Part shown: positions 1 to 9,044 of the stretch, piece after piece
Numbering within the stretch: position 1 is the stretch's first letter
How the letters are laid out: the number at the start of each line of letters is the position of its first letter
Source of the DNA: MGIIb-O2 sp002494975
Lineage (GTDB): Archaea > Thermoplasmatota > Poseidoniia > Poseidoniales > Thalassarchaeaceae
Direction of reading: 5' to 3'
Assembly (NCBI GenBank): GCA_028355015.1
Contig: JAOMRN010000001.1
Location: 62,001-126,000, forward strand
Length of the DNA stretch: 64,000 nucleotides
Position numbers and translations under genes: made by a program
Notes under the pieces: generated by a model
Databases searched by the model: none
What the model saw: only the letters and a program-made list of their open reading frames with translations
Told to the model about the DNA's origin: nothing

Positions 1-7
1 TGAGATT

Positions 8-1582
8 ATGGCAAGTAGCGATTGGTTGGACATTCGTGGTTGGACGGAATCAATTATTGGATGGTCTATGGACAAAACTCATGACACTCTGCCTTCAAGT
101 GATATCGATTTAGAATTTTCAATTACTCGCCCAAGATGGTTTTTGGAAGAGCCAATCGTGATAGGTTCAGAAATAAATCTGCAATCAGGATTTGCAGATA
201 TTCAACCCTCTCTCGAAGCATTTTTCGTTTCTACAATAATGTGTACTGTAGTTTTTGCTACAATGATGTTGACTCTCATGGTAGTCCCATATATTGAGAG
301 AAAATTCATAGGTCGTCTGATGGATAGAATCGGTGCCACTACTTCACTTCGAAGTTTATGGATCGGCGAAGGGCCTTCAACCGCAGGAGATTGGTGGAAT
401 AAGTTACCAATGGGGATGGGAGCCCCTATAGGTATGATTAATCGAACCCTCAATTCATCTTTTGGTAATGAGCATCATTTAGATACGATAAATAGAGTAG
501 GGAATAGAGGTTATCATGGTATTTGGTTCCTATTTCCTGGCTTTTTCCAAGCATTAGCTGATTTTCTTAAATTCGCTACAAAGGAACATTTGATTCCTGA
601 AAAGGCAGATAAATTAGTCTTCGAAGTTGCCCCTGTAATCATTATTGCAACCACAATTATGTGCTATACCTTCATACCCTTCGGGCCTCATATTTGGGCG
701 GCAAATCCTGACTTATCTCTTCTTTTCTTGATGGCAATCTTTGGAATAGCACCTCTAGGTGTTTTCTTTGCTGGTTGGGCGTCTAATAACAAATATACTC
801 TCATTGGTGGAATGCGATCTGCAGCGCAATTAACAGCATATGAGATACCACTGCTAATTACAGTTCTTTCAATAGCAGTAGTTAGTGGGTCATTCAATAT
901 TCTAGAAATAGTCGACTTCCAAATAGAAAATTCCGATACTTGGAATATATTCATATTGCCATTAGGCGCGGCACTTTTCTTGATCACAATGATAGCAGAA
1001 GTTGAAAGGATACCTTTCGATATGCCTGAAGCAGAGGCTGAACTTGTAGAAGGTTGGTGGACTGAGTATGGAGGTATAAGATGGGGCCTAATGTTTGCAG
1101 TTGAAATGATGCGTGCTTATGCTGCTTGTATTCTATTTGCTTTGTTCTTCCTTGGAGGATGGGAATTTCCATTCCAAGATTGGCTTTCAATCGCCCCAGG
1201 AGTAGGTTTTATCTTTGAAAATCTATTTTTAATTATACCCGGTATAGTTGTAGTTTTACTGAAAGCATGGCTATTATTTGCTTTCTTTGTTTGGGTTCGT
1301 GCTTCATTACATAGAATTAGAACTGATCAGATTCTTGAATTTGGTTGGAGATATTTATTACCTCTTTCTATAGTAAATTTAGCAATTGCAATGTACCTTC
1401 GTCTAGAGGTATGGTCTTCTTCAGGATGGCCGATTTGGGTTCCACCATTGATTAGTATAGTCGCAATTGCACTATTCGTCATATATGCTATAGATGAAGA
1501 TAAAGATGCATTAGAATACTCTAGAAGACCATATAATACTCAAACATTGGATAAAGCATATCCAGGAAGTAGAAGAGAATAG
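8..1582 (+). CDS. nuoH: NADH-quinone oxidoreductase subunit H (complex I)
   Basis: This is the membrane subunit that forms the quinone-access channel at the junction of the peripheral and membrane arms of complex I. Recognisable family segments are YIERKFIGR (about 95-103), FPGFFQALADFLKF (176-189) and the acidic loop IPFDMPEAEAELVEG (about 337-351). Several transmembrane helices follow. At 524 residues it is clearly longer than the usual 330-400. The extra length is an N-terminal extension of about 70 residues and an insertion of about 52 residues (110-161) that splits the normally contiguous R-(I/V)-G-P-N-R-V-G loop. The TGA at bases 1-3 may be the stop of the preceding nuo gene, which lies outside the window. 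It is the first of eight collinear nuo genes. Confidence 0.95.
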   Translation: MASSDWLDIRGWTESIIGWSMDKTHDTLPSSDIDLEFSITRPRWFLEEPIVIGSEINLQSGFADIQPSLEAFFVSTIMCTVVFATMMLTLMVVPYIERKFIGRLMDRIGATTSLRSLWIGEGPSTAGDWWNKLPMGMGAPIGMINRTLNSSFGNEHHLDTINRVGNRGYHGIWFLFPGFFQALADFLKFATKEHLIPEKADKLVFEVAPVIIIATTIMCYTFIPFGPHIWAANPDLSLLFLMAIFGIAPLGVFFAGWASNNKYTLIGGMRSAAQLTAYEIPLLITVLSIAVVSGSFNILEIVDFQIENSDTWNIFILPLGAALFLITMIAEVERIPFDMPEAEAELVEGWWTEYGGIRWGLMFAVEMMRAYAACILFALFFLGGWEFPFQDWLSIAPGVGFIFENLFLIIPGIVVVLLKAWLLFAFFVWVRASLHRIRTDQILEFGWRYLLPLSIVNLAIAMYLRLEVWSSSGWPIWVPPLISIVAIALFVIYAIDEDKDALEYSRRPYNTQTLDKAYPGSRRE

Positions 1583-1593
1583 GAGGTGAAAAA

Positions 1594-2571
1594 ATGGATT
1601 ATAATACAGGACACCCTCACGCAACACCAAATTTCAGGAACTTGGTAATTAAACCAATGTGGATTACCATGAAAACAGCCCTTAGAACCGTCCCTTACAT
1701 TGGTAAAGCAAAATTTCTTAAGAATAATTACCACGGTCAGCAAACTAATTTGACCGATGAATATACTCTTGAGAGGATTGGAGATAATCATCCATCTTCA
1801 GGCCAAGTTTATGCAGCAGATCGTGAGTCATCACCTGCACTTCCTTTCTTAGAAAGACCTGTTACAATCATGTTCCCCTATGAAAGACTTGAGGATATGG
1901 AACCTTGGCTTTTCGTCCCAGGAAATTATAATGGAAGAATAGGGATTGTTTGGGAGACTTGTACGGCTTGCAAAGCATGCGTCAAAGCGTGCCCAAATGA
2001 TTGTCTTCATATGACTTCAGAAACACGTGTAAATGTTCTCGATACGACCGAAGAAGATGATGAATGGCATGGTCTTGGAAGTGAAATTGAATCTGGCGGC
2101 TTAGCTGCACGAAAGAAAGATGATTTTGAAGAAATCGAGAATTTCGACTTAGTTTTAGAACACAAAGCCCCTCCTCAACAGTATGATTTTGCTGAAGTAA
2201 TAGATATTAGTGGCGACAAAGCAACTGTTCGCTGGCAAGATGGTTCCGGTATTGAATCAGTCGAAATTTCGTCATTAAAGCCGGCTGAAGTTGATATTGT
2301 ATCTGGCCGTATAGATATTGGAAGATGTATGTTCTGTGGTTTATGCGCAGAAGCCTGTCCTTTCGAATCATTCTTTATGACAAATGAGTATGATGGTATG
2401 TCTGGCTATTCAAGAGAAGATCTTTGGTTTGATGCAGACCGTACAAGACTTCTACCTGTCGTTCATCAAGAAAGAGTAGATATGGAACTTGCTAAAAGAG
2501 CACAGAAAGAGAAGGCTAAGCGTGAGAAGAAAGCAGCTAAAGCAGCAGCAGCGGCTAAAGCGGAGGCATGA
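1594..2571 (+). CDS. nuoI: NADH-quinone oxidoreductase subunit I, extended (two 4Fe-4S)
   Basis: This peripheral complex I subunit carries two [4Fe-4S] clusters that pass electrons toward quinone. The first ligand set is C123, C126, C129 and C133 in ETCTACKACVKACP. The second is C245, C248, C251 and C255 in RCMFCGLCAEACP. In standard NuoI the two motifs lie about 40 residues apart; here they are 112 apart. The extra segment is acidic and then looks like a small beta-barrel (about 196-231, including KATVRWQDGSG). The C-terminus adds a Lys/Ala-rich tail from about residue 300. A strong ribosome binding site, AGGAGGTGA, overlaps the nuoH stop and fixes the start. The protein has 325 residues against about 160-180 in most bacteria. 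Confidence 0.93.
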   Translation: MDYNTGHPHATPNFRNLVIKPMWITMKTALRTVPYIGKAKFLKNNYHGQQTNLTDEYTLERIGDNHPSSGQVYAADRESSPALPFLERPVTIMFPYERLEDMEPWLFVPGNYNGRIGIVWETCTACKACVKACPNDCLHMTSETRVNVLDTTEEDDEWHGLGSEIESGGLAARKKDDFEEIENFDLVLEHKAPPQQYDFAEVIDISGDKATVRWQDGSGIESVEISSLKPAEVDIVSGRIDIGRCMFCGLCAEACPFESFFMTNEYDGMSGYSREDLWFDADRTRLLPVVHQERVDMELAKRAQKEKAKREKKAAKAAAAAKAEA

Positions 2572-2577
2572 TTTCCA

Positions 2578-2847
2578 ATGAATATAGACTTCGAAGCCCT
2601 AGTATTCGTGATACTTTCAGCTGCCGCTATTATTGGGGCACTAGGTTGTGTATATGCTAGAAGAGTAGCCCACTCCCTTCTTTCACTCATGTTAACTTTC
2701 ATGGCAGTTGCTGGAGTAATGGTGCTGGCAGCAGCAGAAATGTTGGCTGCTATACAAATCTTGGTTTATCTTGGTTCAGTAATGCTTGTTGTTCAATTCG
2801 GAGTTATGTTAACTCGTCGTCAAATTCAAGAAGGTGATGTTGAATGA
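2578..2847 (+). CDS. nuoJ: NADH-quinone oxidoreductase subunit J, N-terminal half
   Basis: An 89-residue membrane protein with three hydrophobic helices, matching the N-terminal half of NuoJ. The segment VARRVAHSLLSLML-like (about residues 27-38) and the following AEMLAAIQILVYLGSVMVLVVQ-type helix, with its Glu/Gln pattern, are typical of the TM3 region of NuoJ/ND6. The gene begins 6 bases after nuoI and its end overlaps the next gene by 4 bases (ATGA), so the two are translationally coupled. The second half of NuoJ is encoded separately downstream. A split NuoJ is known in several archaea, so this is a stable gene arrangement and not an obvious sequencing frameshift: both halves have their own in-frame start and stop. 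Confidence 0.85.
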   Translation: MNIDFEALVFVILSAAAIIGALGCVYARRVAHSLLSLMLTFMAVAGVMVLAAAEMLAAIQILVYLGSVMLVVQFGVMLTRRQIQEGDVE

Positions 2848-3116
2848 AAGCAATTTCTGCGTTAACTAAGATCGGACTTTTTGGATTTATATTAGTGATG
2901 CTAAACGAAGTCATGTCACATCCTATGTGGGATAATTCGACAGCATCCCCTCCTAATACTGTAGATTTCGCTCTTGCTTTGTATGGTGATCAATGGGCTA
3001 TTGCTACAGTAATTCTTGGAGCACTTCTTGCTATGGCAATGGTGGGCGCATCCTATCTTGTAAGGGATGAAAGATTGATTAATTTAATTTGGGATATGGG
3101 CGGTGAAGATTTATGA
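2844..3116 (+). CDS. NADH-quinone oxidoreductase subunit J, C-terminal half
   Basis: A 90-residue protein with an N-terminal helix and a second helix at about 52-73 (ATVILGALLAMAMVGASYLV). Its size, position between the NuoJ N-terminal half and NuoK, and the two-helix layout fit the C-terminal part of NuoJ (the MrpA/MbhE-like portion). Sequence identity to NuoJ is weak, so the assignment leans on gene order. It overlaps both neighbours by 4 bases (ATGA junctions), so all three small subunits are probably translated in a coupled way and inserted together in the membrane arm. Confidence 0.7.
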   Translation: MKAISALTKIGLFGFILVMLNEVMSHPMWDNSTASPPNTVDFALALYGDQWAIATVILGALLAMAMVGASYLVRDERLINLIWDMGGEDL

Positions 3117-3415
3117 TTGATCCAAGTTGGATTTCAGGTCTTGGTGTAATCTTATTTGGTATCGGCCTTCTTGGTGCATTCACTAGGAAAAATGCTATTA
3201 TCGTTCTAATGTGTATTGAGGTTATGCTAAATGCAGCTAATCTAAATTTTGTAGCAGGTGCATCCCATTATGGCGATGTAGATGGTTGGGTATTCACTGC
3301 AATAGCTATAGCCATTGCAGCTGCAGAAGTTGCAATAGGCTTAGCAATTCTTCTTTCGCTATACAGCACACAAGAGACGATATCTCTTGATGAAGCTAGT
3401 ATTTTGAGGAACTGA
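3113..3415 (+). CDS. nuoK: NADH-quinone oxidoreductase subunit K
   Basis: A 100-residue, three-helix antiporter-like subunit of the complex I membrane arm. The conserved core IVLMCIEVMLNAANLNFV (about 30-47) contains the intramembrane Glu of TM2 (E36 in CIEVMLN), and AAAEVAIGLAILL (about 83-95) contains the second Glu of TM3. Both acidic residues take part in proton translocation in the family. It starts inside the preceding gene's stop (ATGA) and is followed 10 bases later by nuoL. Confidence 0.95.
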   Translation: MIDPSWISGLGVILFGIGLLGAFTRKNAIIVLMCIEVMLNAANLNFVAGASHYGDVDGWVFTAIAIAIAAAEVAIGLAILLSLYSTQETISLDEASILRN

Positions 3416-3425
3416 GGTGATATTT

Positions 3426-5723
3426 ATGGGTGAAACAAAAAATGAATATCGTCTTCTACTTCCGTTATTGCCATTCTTAGCAATTGTCCCATTCCTTTCA
3501 TTGCAATCAGATTCTTCCCCTACAGATTTTGCTTGGTTAATCGTCGTTGCTCCTTTTGTCATGTTTCCAATTATTCTAATAACTGGCCAGATTTATAATA
3601 AAAATGAAACATGGAAGAACACCTGGAAAGAAGGTGGAATTCTAGGTTTAGCCGCGCTTTCAGTATCTCTTAGTACTACTATTTGGATCGTTTATGACTA
3701 TCTCATTGGTCATGCGGATATTCAAGAAAATACTGTGGCAAGTTGGTTAGAATGGATTTCCTTCGATGTTTTACAGTCTGATTATACAATCTCTCAGAAT
3801 CGTATATTAGGAGTTGATGTATGGGTTGATTCTCTAACTTTGATGCTTCTTTTTGTTGCAACATTCTTGTGTTTCCTAATTTGCTGGTTTGCTATTGGTT
3901 ACATGACTACTGATCCTATCAACGAAGATAGTAATCATCGCTTCTTTGCAGAGTTTGTTCTTTTCAGTTTAGGTATGTTTGGAATGGTTCTTGCTGACAA
4001 TTTCTTGTGGCTGTTTATTTTCTGGGAAGTCATGGGATTATGTTCCTATCTCTTGATAGGTTTCTATTACTGGAAAGAAAGTGCAGCTGCGGCAGCAAAG
4101 AAAGCATTCCTAACTACCAGAGTTGGTGATGTATTTTTGATGATTGGTCTTCTAATTTTATACGATATTTATGGCTCTCTTGATTTTGCTGTAGTATTTG
4201 ATGACCCATCAACAGGTATTGGCGGAGCAGTAGTCGAATCTAGTCAGTTATTTTGGGCTCTAATGATGCTATTCATTGGTGCAGTTGGCAAGAGTGCACA
4301 ATTCCCATTACATGTCTGGTTACCCGATGCGATGGAAGGGCCAACTCCTGTATCTGCTCTAATACACGCTGCTACAATGGTTAACGCTGGTTTGTACTTG
4401 GTTGCTAGATTAATGCCATTTGTTGATGTCCATCATCATGGTGTTGCTGGGCTAGAAGATTTCGGCTTAATAGTTGCTTGGATAGGAGGAATTACAGCAT
4501 TTATGGCAGCCTCAATCGCTTTCGTCCAAAATGACATCAAGAAAGTTCTCGCTTATTCCACGATGTCTCAGTTAGCATATATATTCACAGGTTTAGGTTC
4601 AGCGCTGTATTTCCTCAATACAGGCGACCATCATGCTGGTTACTTTGTTTTAGGTGCATCATTATTCCACTTGTTTAACCATGCTATGGCTAAAGGAATG
4701 TTATTCATGGCTAGTGGGTCTGTAATTCACGAAGTCCATCATGCCCATGATCACTTGCATCACGGGTCAGATCATGGAGATCATGATTTTGATCCACAAG
4801 ATATGCGTAATATGGGAGGACTTGCCTCTAAGATGCCAGTTACTTCAACTGCAATGATGTTTGGCTCCATGTCAATTATTGGTATTCCTCTAATTGGAGG
4901 GTTTTGGTCTAAAGAAGGAATAATTGCAGAAACTTGGGCTGCTTATTTCCATGGTGAAACAATGATGCTTGGTCCTGCACTTCTAATTTTAGCCACTGCA
5001 GGAATGACTGGTTTTTATATGTCCAGAATGTGGTTTATGACATTTGCTGGACAGCCTAAGAGTGATGTCATAGATCATGTCCATGAGTCCACTCCTTGGA
5101 TTAAAGAACCACTTCTTATCCTCACATTAATCACGGCAATCGGTGGTTTTGCATTAGCAACATTAGGCGTTATCGATTTCTTATCTAATGAGAGTAATCA
5201 TCTTTCTTTGCATGGACATTCTCTACTAGAGCAAATAATACATGAGTTAGAGCATGCATTTTTACCTGATGATAGTAAGTTACGTTTGGTAGGTTGGACG
5301 ACAATATTGCTATCATTCGTGATAGGACCTGTAATGGCTGCTAGAATCCATGGTGGCCAACTTAAAGAGGGTCAGAATGCTAATATTTTCGTGGGTTGGT
5401 TAGTTAAACTATCAGGAAAGTTTGGAACTCAAGACGTTACTTGGTTGGCTGAATCACAATTAGCAGAGGCTTTGGATAAGAGACTATATTTCGATGATCT
5501 GTATGAAGGAATTATTTCTAGAACTGTAATCCCATTTGCTGAATTTTCAGCTTGGTTTGACAAGAATGTGATTGATGGAATTATCAAACAAGTTGAATCG
5601 AATTCTGTTCTTGGCTCCGTTCAAATTCGTAAGGTCACAACTGGCAGTGCTCGTGACTATATTTTGATGGCTACTGTGGGTGCACTTTGTATATTTGCAC
5701 TATTAGTGGGGGTGAACGCTTGA
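3426..5723 (+). CDS. nuoL: NADH-quinone oxidoreductase subunit L
   Basis: The distal proton-pumping, antiporter-like subunit of complex I. Family signatures include ADNFLWLFIFWEVMGLCSYLLIGF, the Lys-bearing KSAQFPLHVWLPDAMEGPTP and VSALIHAATMVNAG. The C-terminus has the long lateral-helix region expected of NuoL. I prefer the ATG at 3426 over a GTG at 3417, because GAGGTGA (3414-3420) lies 5 bases upstream of the ATG. An unusual His/Asp-rich loop (encoded around 4729-4797, with HHAHDHLHHGSDHGDHDFD) interrupts the later part of the core. The gene overlaps nuoM by 4 bases. Confidence 0.95.
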   Translation: MGETKNEYRLLLPLLPFLAIVPFLSLQSDSSPTDFAWLIVVAPFVMFPIILITGQIYNKNETWKNTWKEGGILGLAALSVSLSTTIWIVYDYLIGHADIQENTVASWLEWISFDVLQSDYTISQNRILGVDVWVDSLTLMLLFVATFLCFLICWFAIGYMTTDPINEDSNHRFFAEFVLFSLGMFGMVLADNFLWLFIFWEVMGLCSYLLIGFYYWKESAAAAAKKAFLTTRVGDVFLMIGLLILYDIYGSLDFAVVFDDPSTGIGGAVVESSQLFWALMMLFIGAVGKSAQFPLHVWLPDAMEGPTPVSALIHAATMVNAGLYLVARLMPFVDVHHHGVAGLEDFGLIVAWIGGITAFMAASIAFVQNDIKKVLAYSTMSQLAYIFTGLGSALYFLNTGDHHAGYFVLGASLFHLFNHAMAKGMLFMASGSVIHEVHHAHDHLHHGSDHGDHDFDPQDMRNMGGLASKMPVTSTAMMFGSMSIIGIPLIGGFWSKEGIIAETWAAYFHGETMMLGPALLILATAGMTGFYMSRMWFMTFAGQPKSDVIDHVHESTPWIKEPLLILTLITAIGGFALATLGVIDFLSNESNHLSLHGHSLLEQIIHELEHAFLPDDSKLRLVGWTTILLSFVIGPVMAARIHGGQLKEGQNANIFVGWLVKLSGKFGTQDVTWLAESQLAEALDKRLYFDDLYEGIISRTVIPFAEFSAWFDKNVIDGIIKQVESNSVLGSVQIRKVTTGSARDYILMATVGALCIFALLVGVNA

Positions 5724-7318
5724 GCGATATGTTAACAATTCTAACTCTAACTCCTCTCGGAGTCGGTTTACTACTCTTGATACTTCCACAATTATTACCT
5801 GGAAGTTCTGCTGATAGTCTTCGTAAAGTAAATCGAAGTATTAGTTTTGGTGTGTCTTTAGCATTATTTGTTATTGCCTCATACATCTCTTTCGAAAATT
5901 TTGGTGGTATAGACTGGTTAAACATAAATATGGGGGAGTATCAGTTGATGAATGATGAACCTGTAACTCTAATTTCATCTATTGGTGTATCATGGATAGT
6001 AGGTGTTGACGCCCTTTCTCTACCAATGGTTTGGCTAACTGCTTTGTTAATTCCCCTCTCTATGTTAGTAGAATGGGATGCAAAGGAAGGGCATATTTTC
6101 CATCCACTAATCTTAGTTATGGAAGGCGCTTTAATCGGAGTCTTTGTTGCTCTAGATTTATTTGTTTTCTACGTGTTTTGGGAAATGACTCTGATTCCGA
6201 TGTTCTTCCTGATATTGGTCTGGGGTGGAGACGATCGAAAATACGCTTCAATGAAATTCTTCATCTATACATTTACTGCAAGCGTAGTTATGCTTGTTGG
6301 AATTCTCATCATGTACTTCCATACTGGTGATATAGCGGGTGTATCTGGTACGATCACAGGCCATCATTTCAATCTTCTAGAAATGAATAGTGAGATGATA
6401 CAATCTGAAGGACTTAGGCATCTAGTATGGATACTCCTACTTATTGGATTCGCAACTAAGATGCCTAGCGTCCCTGTACATACATGGTTACCTGATGCCC
6501 ACGTCCAGGCACCAACTGCAGGTTCAATGCTACTAGCTGGTGTAATGCTGAAGATGGGCGCATATGGTTTCTTGAGAGTTGCAGTATCTTTGTTCCCCGA
6601 GTCAACAGTTGTATTCGTCCCAATATTAGTCATTCTAGGAATGTCTAGTTTGGTTTATGGTGCATGGGTTTGCATGGGTCAAACAAATCTTAAGAGAATG
6701 GTTGCTTATTCATCAGTATCTCATATGGGACTAATATTCTTGGGCATTGCTACTATGCAACCTCTAGGAATTGCAGGAGCACTTTTCATGATGTTCGCCC
6801 ATGGGATTATCAGTCCCCTATTATTCGCGGTAGCAGGTGCCTTCAAACATCATTATCATACTCTTGAAATCGGTTCTATGAGAGGTATTGCTCACCATTC
6901 ACCTTACTTGGCTGCTCACATGATGCTTGGTTGGATGGGTAGCCTTGGTCTCCCATTACTTGCAGGCTTCGTCGCAGAGGTTGCAATATTGATTGCTTTT
7001 TGGATGAGTTTCGGTTGGTTGGTAATTTTACCTGCATTAACGTTGATCATTACTGCTGTATATTATCTCAATTCTATGCAAAAGACAATCTTTGAATCTA
7101 ATGATAGACATCATGGAATTCTCCCCGAATCACTACATGGTGAGGAACCTCGTGACATTACTTGGCATGAAAATACAAGTATGTTCATTCTTGGAATACT
7201 CACGGTTTTATTTGGTATTTTCCCATTTATATTCTTCGATATGATGTCAGATTGGTCTACTAGTTTTATTCAAGATGTTTTACTTGAAGAAATAATTAAT
7301 CAGGGGGTTAAACCATGA
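5720..7318 (+). CDS. nuoM: NADH-quinone oxidoreductase subunit M
   Basis: Second antiporter-like proton-pumping subunit of complex I. Landmarks are FYVFWEMTLIPMFFLI (the conserved intramembrane Glu), ATKMPSVPVHTWLPDAHVQAP (conserved Lys and the helix-breaking Pro) and GVMLKMGAYGFLRV. The chosen start is TTG at 5720, which overlaps the nuoL stop as TTGA and sits 5-6 bases after GGGGGTGA. The ATG at 5729 is the alternative. About 532 residues, close to the family norm. It overlaps nuoN by 4 bases. Confidence 0.94.
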   Translation: MSDMLTILTLTPLGVGLLLLILPQLLPGSSADSLRKVNRSISFGVSLALFVIASYISFENFGGIDWLNINMGEYQLMNDEPVTLISSIGVSWIVGVDALSLPMVWLTALLIPLSMLVEWDAKEGHIFHPLILVMEGALIGVFVALDLFVFYVFWEMTLIPMFFLILVWGGDDRKYASMKFFIYTFTASVVMLVGILIMYFHTGDIAGVSGTITGHHFNLLEMNSEMIQSEGLRHLVWILLLIGFATKMPSVPVHTWLPDAHVQAPTAGSMLLAGVMLKMGAYGFLRVAVSLFPESTVVFVPILVILGMSSLVYGAWVCMGQTNLKRMVAYSSVSHMGLIFLGIATMQPLGIAGALFMMFAHGIISPLLFAVAGAFKHHYHTLEIGSMRGIAHHSPYLAAHMMLGWMGSLGLPLLAGFVAEVAILIAFWMSFGWLVILPALTLIITAVYYLNSMQKTIFESNDRHHGILPESLHGEEPRDITWHENTSMFILGILTVLFGIFPFIFFDMMSDWSTSFIQDVLLEEIINQGVKP

Positions 7319-9000
7319 ATTTACCTCTTAGTACTACAGAAGCGGAACTAATTATTCCTGAATTAATAATGTTAGCGGGACTAATTGCTATAATTTTAAT
7401 CCCTAATTTTGGAGATGCAAGTTTCAGAATACCGTTGTCAAGGATGAAGGTGCCAATATTAATTGGAGGTAATCGATTTAAGCTTACAAGTAACCCTAAA
7501 TTACCTAACAGAGTTTCATTAATTATCTTCTCAGCAGCATTTTTCTTCGCTCTAATGCAAACAACCTATGGTAAAGTAGGAGATACATTAGAAGTAACTC
7601 CATTTAGTCGTTTATTTACATTGATATTTACTGCTGCACTAATTTTAGCGACTATAGCAACAACTCATAGAATCCCAGCTAGGGCAAATCTCAAAGCCCC
7701 TAAAGAGAGTGATTCTGAAAATGTAGCTACAAAGAAAATCAATGCACTAATCGATAATCGTCGACAAGTAGATTTCCATATTATTCTGATAATGGTTGGG
7801 CTGGGGATGAGTCTTATGTCTATGGCAACTCATTTGTTTATGCTCTTCGTTTGTATTGAATTAGCTTCACTTTCATCATACATTCTTGTTGCCTTCCATA
7901 AGGAAAGTAAAATTGGTGGTGAAGCAGGAATGAAATATTTCATTGTGGGTTCAGTTGCTTCGGCAATCGGAATATATGGTATGTCAATGCTTTACTTATG
8001 GAATGGTGATCTTTCTCTAGACGCTCTTGCATCGGCGTGGGTTGAATCTGAAACAGTAGACCCTATTGCAGGAATTGCTGTAGGTTTAATGTTGGTTGCT
8101 TTCGGATTTAAGGTTGGTGCAGCACCTTTTCATCTTGCAGCACCTGATGCTTATTCGGGTGCATCGTCTCCTGTCGCAGGCCTCCTAGCAACAGCTTCGA
8201 AGGCGATGGGTTTTGTTGCTTTAATGCGAATTTTAATCACAGTAACTATGCCTGATTCTGGTGAGGCTTTCTGGTTTACTGCGATTGCAATAATTGCTGT
8301 TGTAACTATGACCTGGGGTAACTTAGCCGCTCTAACAAGTACTAATCCTAAACGTATTCTTGCTTATTCAAGTGTTTCTCATGCAGGATATATGTTAGCG
8401 GGATTGGCAGCAATTGGTAGTGGTTTAGCATCAGAAGAAGCCATGAAACTAGTCTTAACCGCTATAGTATTCCATCTTGCAGTTCTGGTAGTTTTCAAAT
8501 TTGGAGCATTCCTTGTACTTTCTCTTCTTGAAACAGAAGGTCGTAGTCACGAATTAGAAGATCTTCATGGATTGGCTAGAAGAGAACCATTGATTGCAGG
8601 TTCAATGTTCTTGTTCATGCTCTCATTAGCAGGCGTCCCTCCATTATCTGGATTCTTGTCTAAATTCTTAATGATAAATGGAATAGTCAATATCTCTGCA
8701 GGTACTGGTGCATCTGATGTGTCTTCAGTTATGGATTGGATTACTAGTGTCGACCCAGTCTTTTGGTTAGCATTTGCTATAGTCCTGAATTCTGCTTTAT
8801 CTATGTTCTATTATCTCAGAATTGGATTAGTGATGTTCTTCGAAGAACCAGAAAATAGTAAACCTATGAAAGACGCATTGAGTCTACGAATAGCAATAGT
8901 ATTCTGCGCACTATTTACTGTAATTATCGGTATTGGTCCACTTAGCGATTCTATCTTACAAATGGTAGCAGATGCAATAGATTCGTTTATTTCTAACTGA
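7315..9000 (+). CDS. nuoN: NADH-quinone oxidoreductase subunit N
   Basis: Third antiporter-like subunit of complex I and the last gene of the visible nuo operon. The core carries the expected features: FVCIELASLSSYILVAF (conserved Glu), GFKVGAAPFHLAAPDAYSGAS (Lys) and RILAYSSVSHAGYMLAG. At 561 residues it is longer than typical NuoN (about 480). The extra length is a loop between TM1 and TM2 (about 40-70) and a basic/acidic linker (about 120-150). It starts in an ATGA overlap with nuoM. No hairpin or T-run follows its stop. Confidence 0.94.
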   Translation: MNLPLSTTEAELIIPELIMLAGLIAIILIPNFGDASFRIPLSRMKVPILIGGNRFKLTSNPKLPNRVSLIIFSAAFFFALMQTTYGKVGDTLEVTPFSRLFTLIFTAALILATIATTHRIPARANLKAPKESDSENVATKKINALIDNRRQVDFHIILIMVGLGMSLMSMATHLFMLFVCIELASLSSYILVAFHKESKIGGEAGMKYFIVGSVASAIGIYGMSMLYLWNGDLSLDALASAWVESETVDPIAGIAVGLMLVAFGFKVGAAPFHLAAPDAYSGASSPVAGLLATASKAMGFVALMRILITVTMPDSGEAFWFTAIAIIAVVTMTWGNLAALTSTNPKRILAYSSVSHAGYMLAGLAAIGSGLASEEAMKLVLTAIVFHLAVLVVFKFGAFLVLSLLETEGRSHELEDLHGLARREPLIAGSMFLFMLSLAGVPPLSGFLSKFLMINGIVNISAGTGASDVSSVMDWITSVDPVFWLAFAIVLNSALSMFYYLRIGLVMFFEEPENSKPMKDALSLRIAIVFCALFTVIIGIGPLSDSILQMVADAIDSFISN

Positions 9001-9044
9001 GTTAGAAGGCTCAACTTCACATAGGTGACGCTAGACCGACAACT

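Noticed and set aside
1..3. TGA at the very start as the end of an upstream nuo gene
   Set aside because: It fits the operon, but three bases cannot show the frame or the gene, so no partial feature was listed.
6031..6330. Open frame of 99 residues inside nuoM
   Set aside because: Different frame from a strong real gene, odd composition (Cys, Arg and Phe rich), no ribosome binding site.
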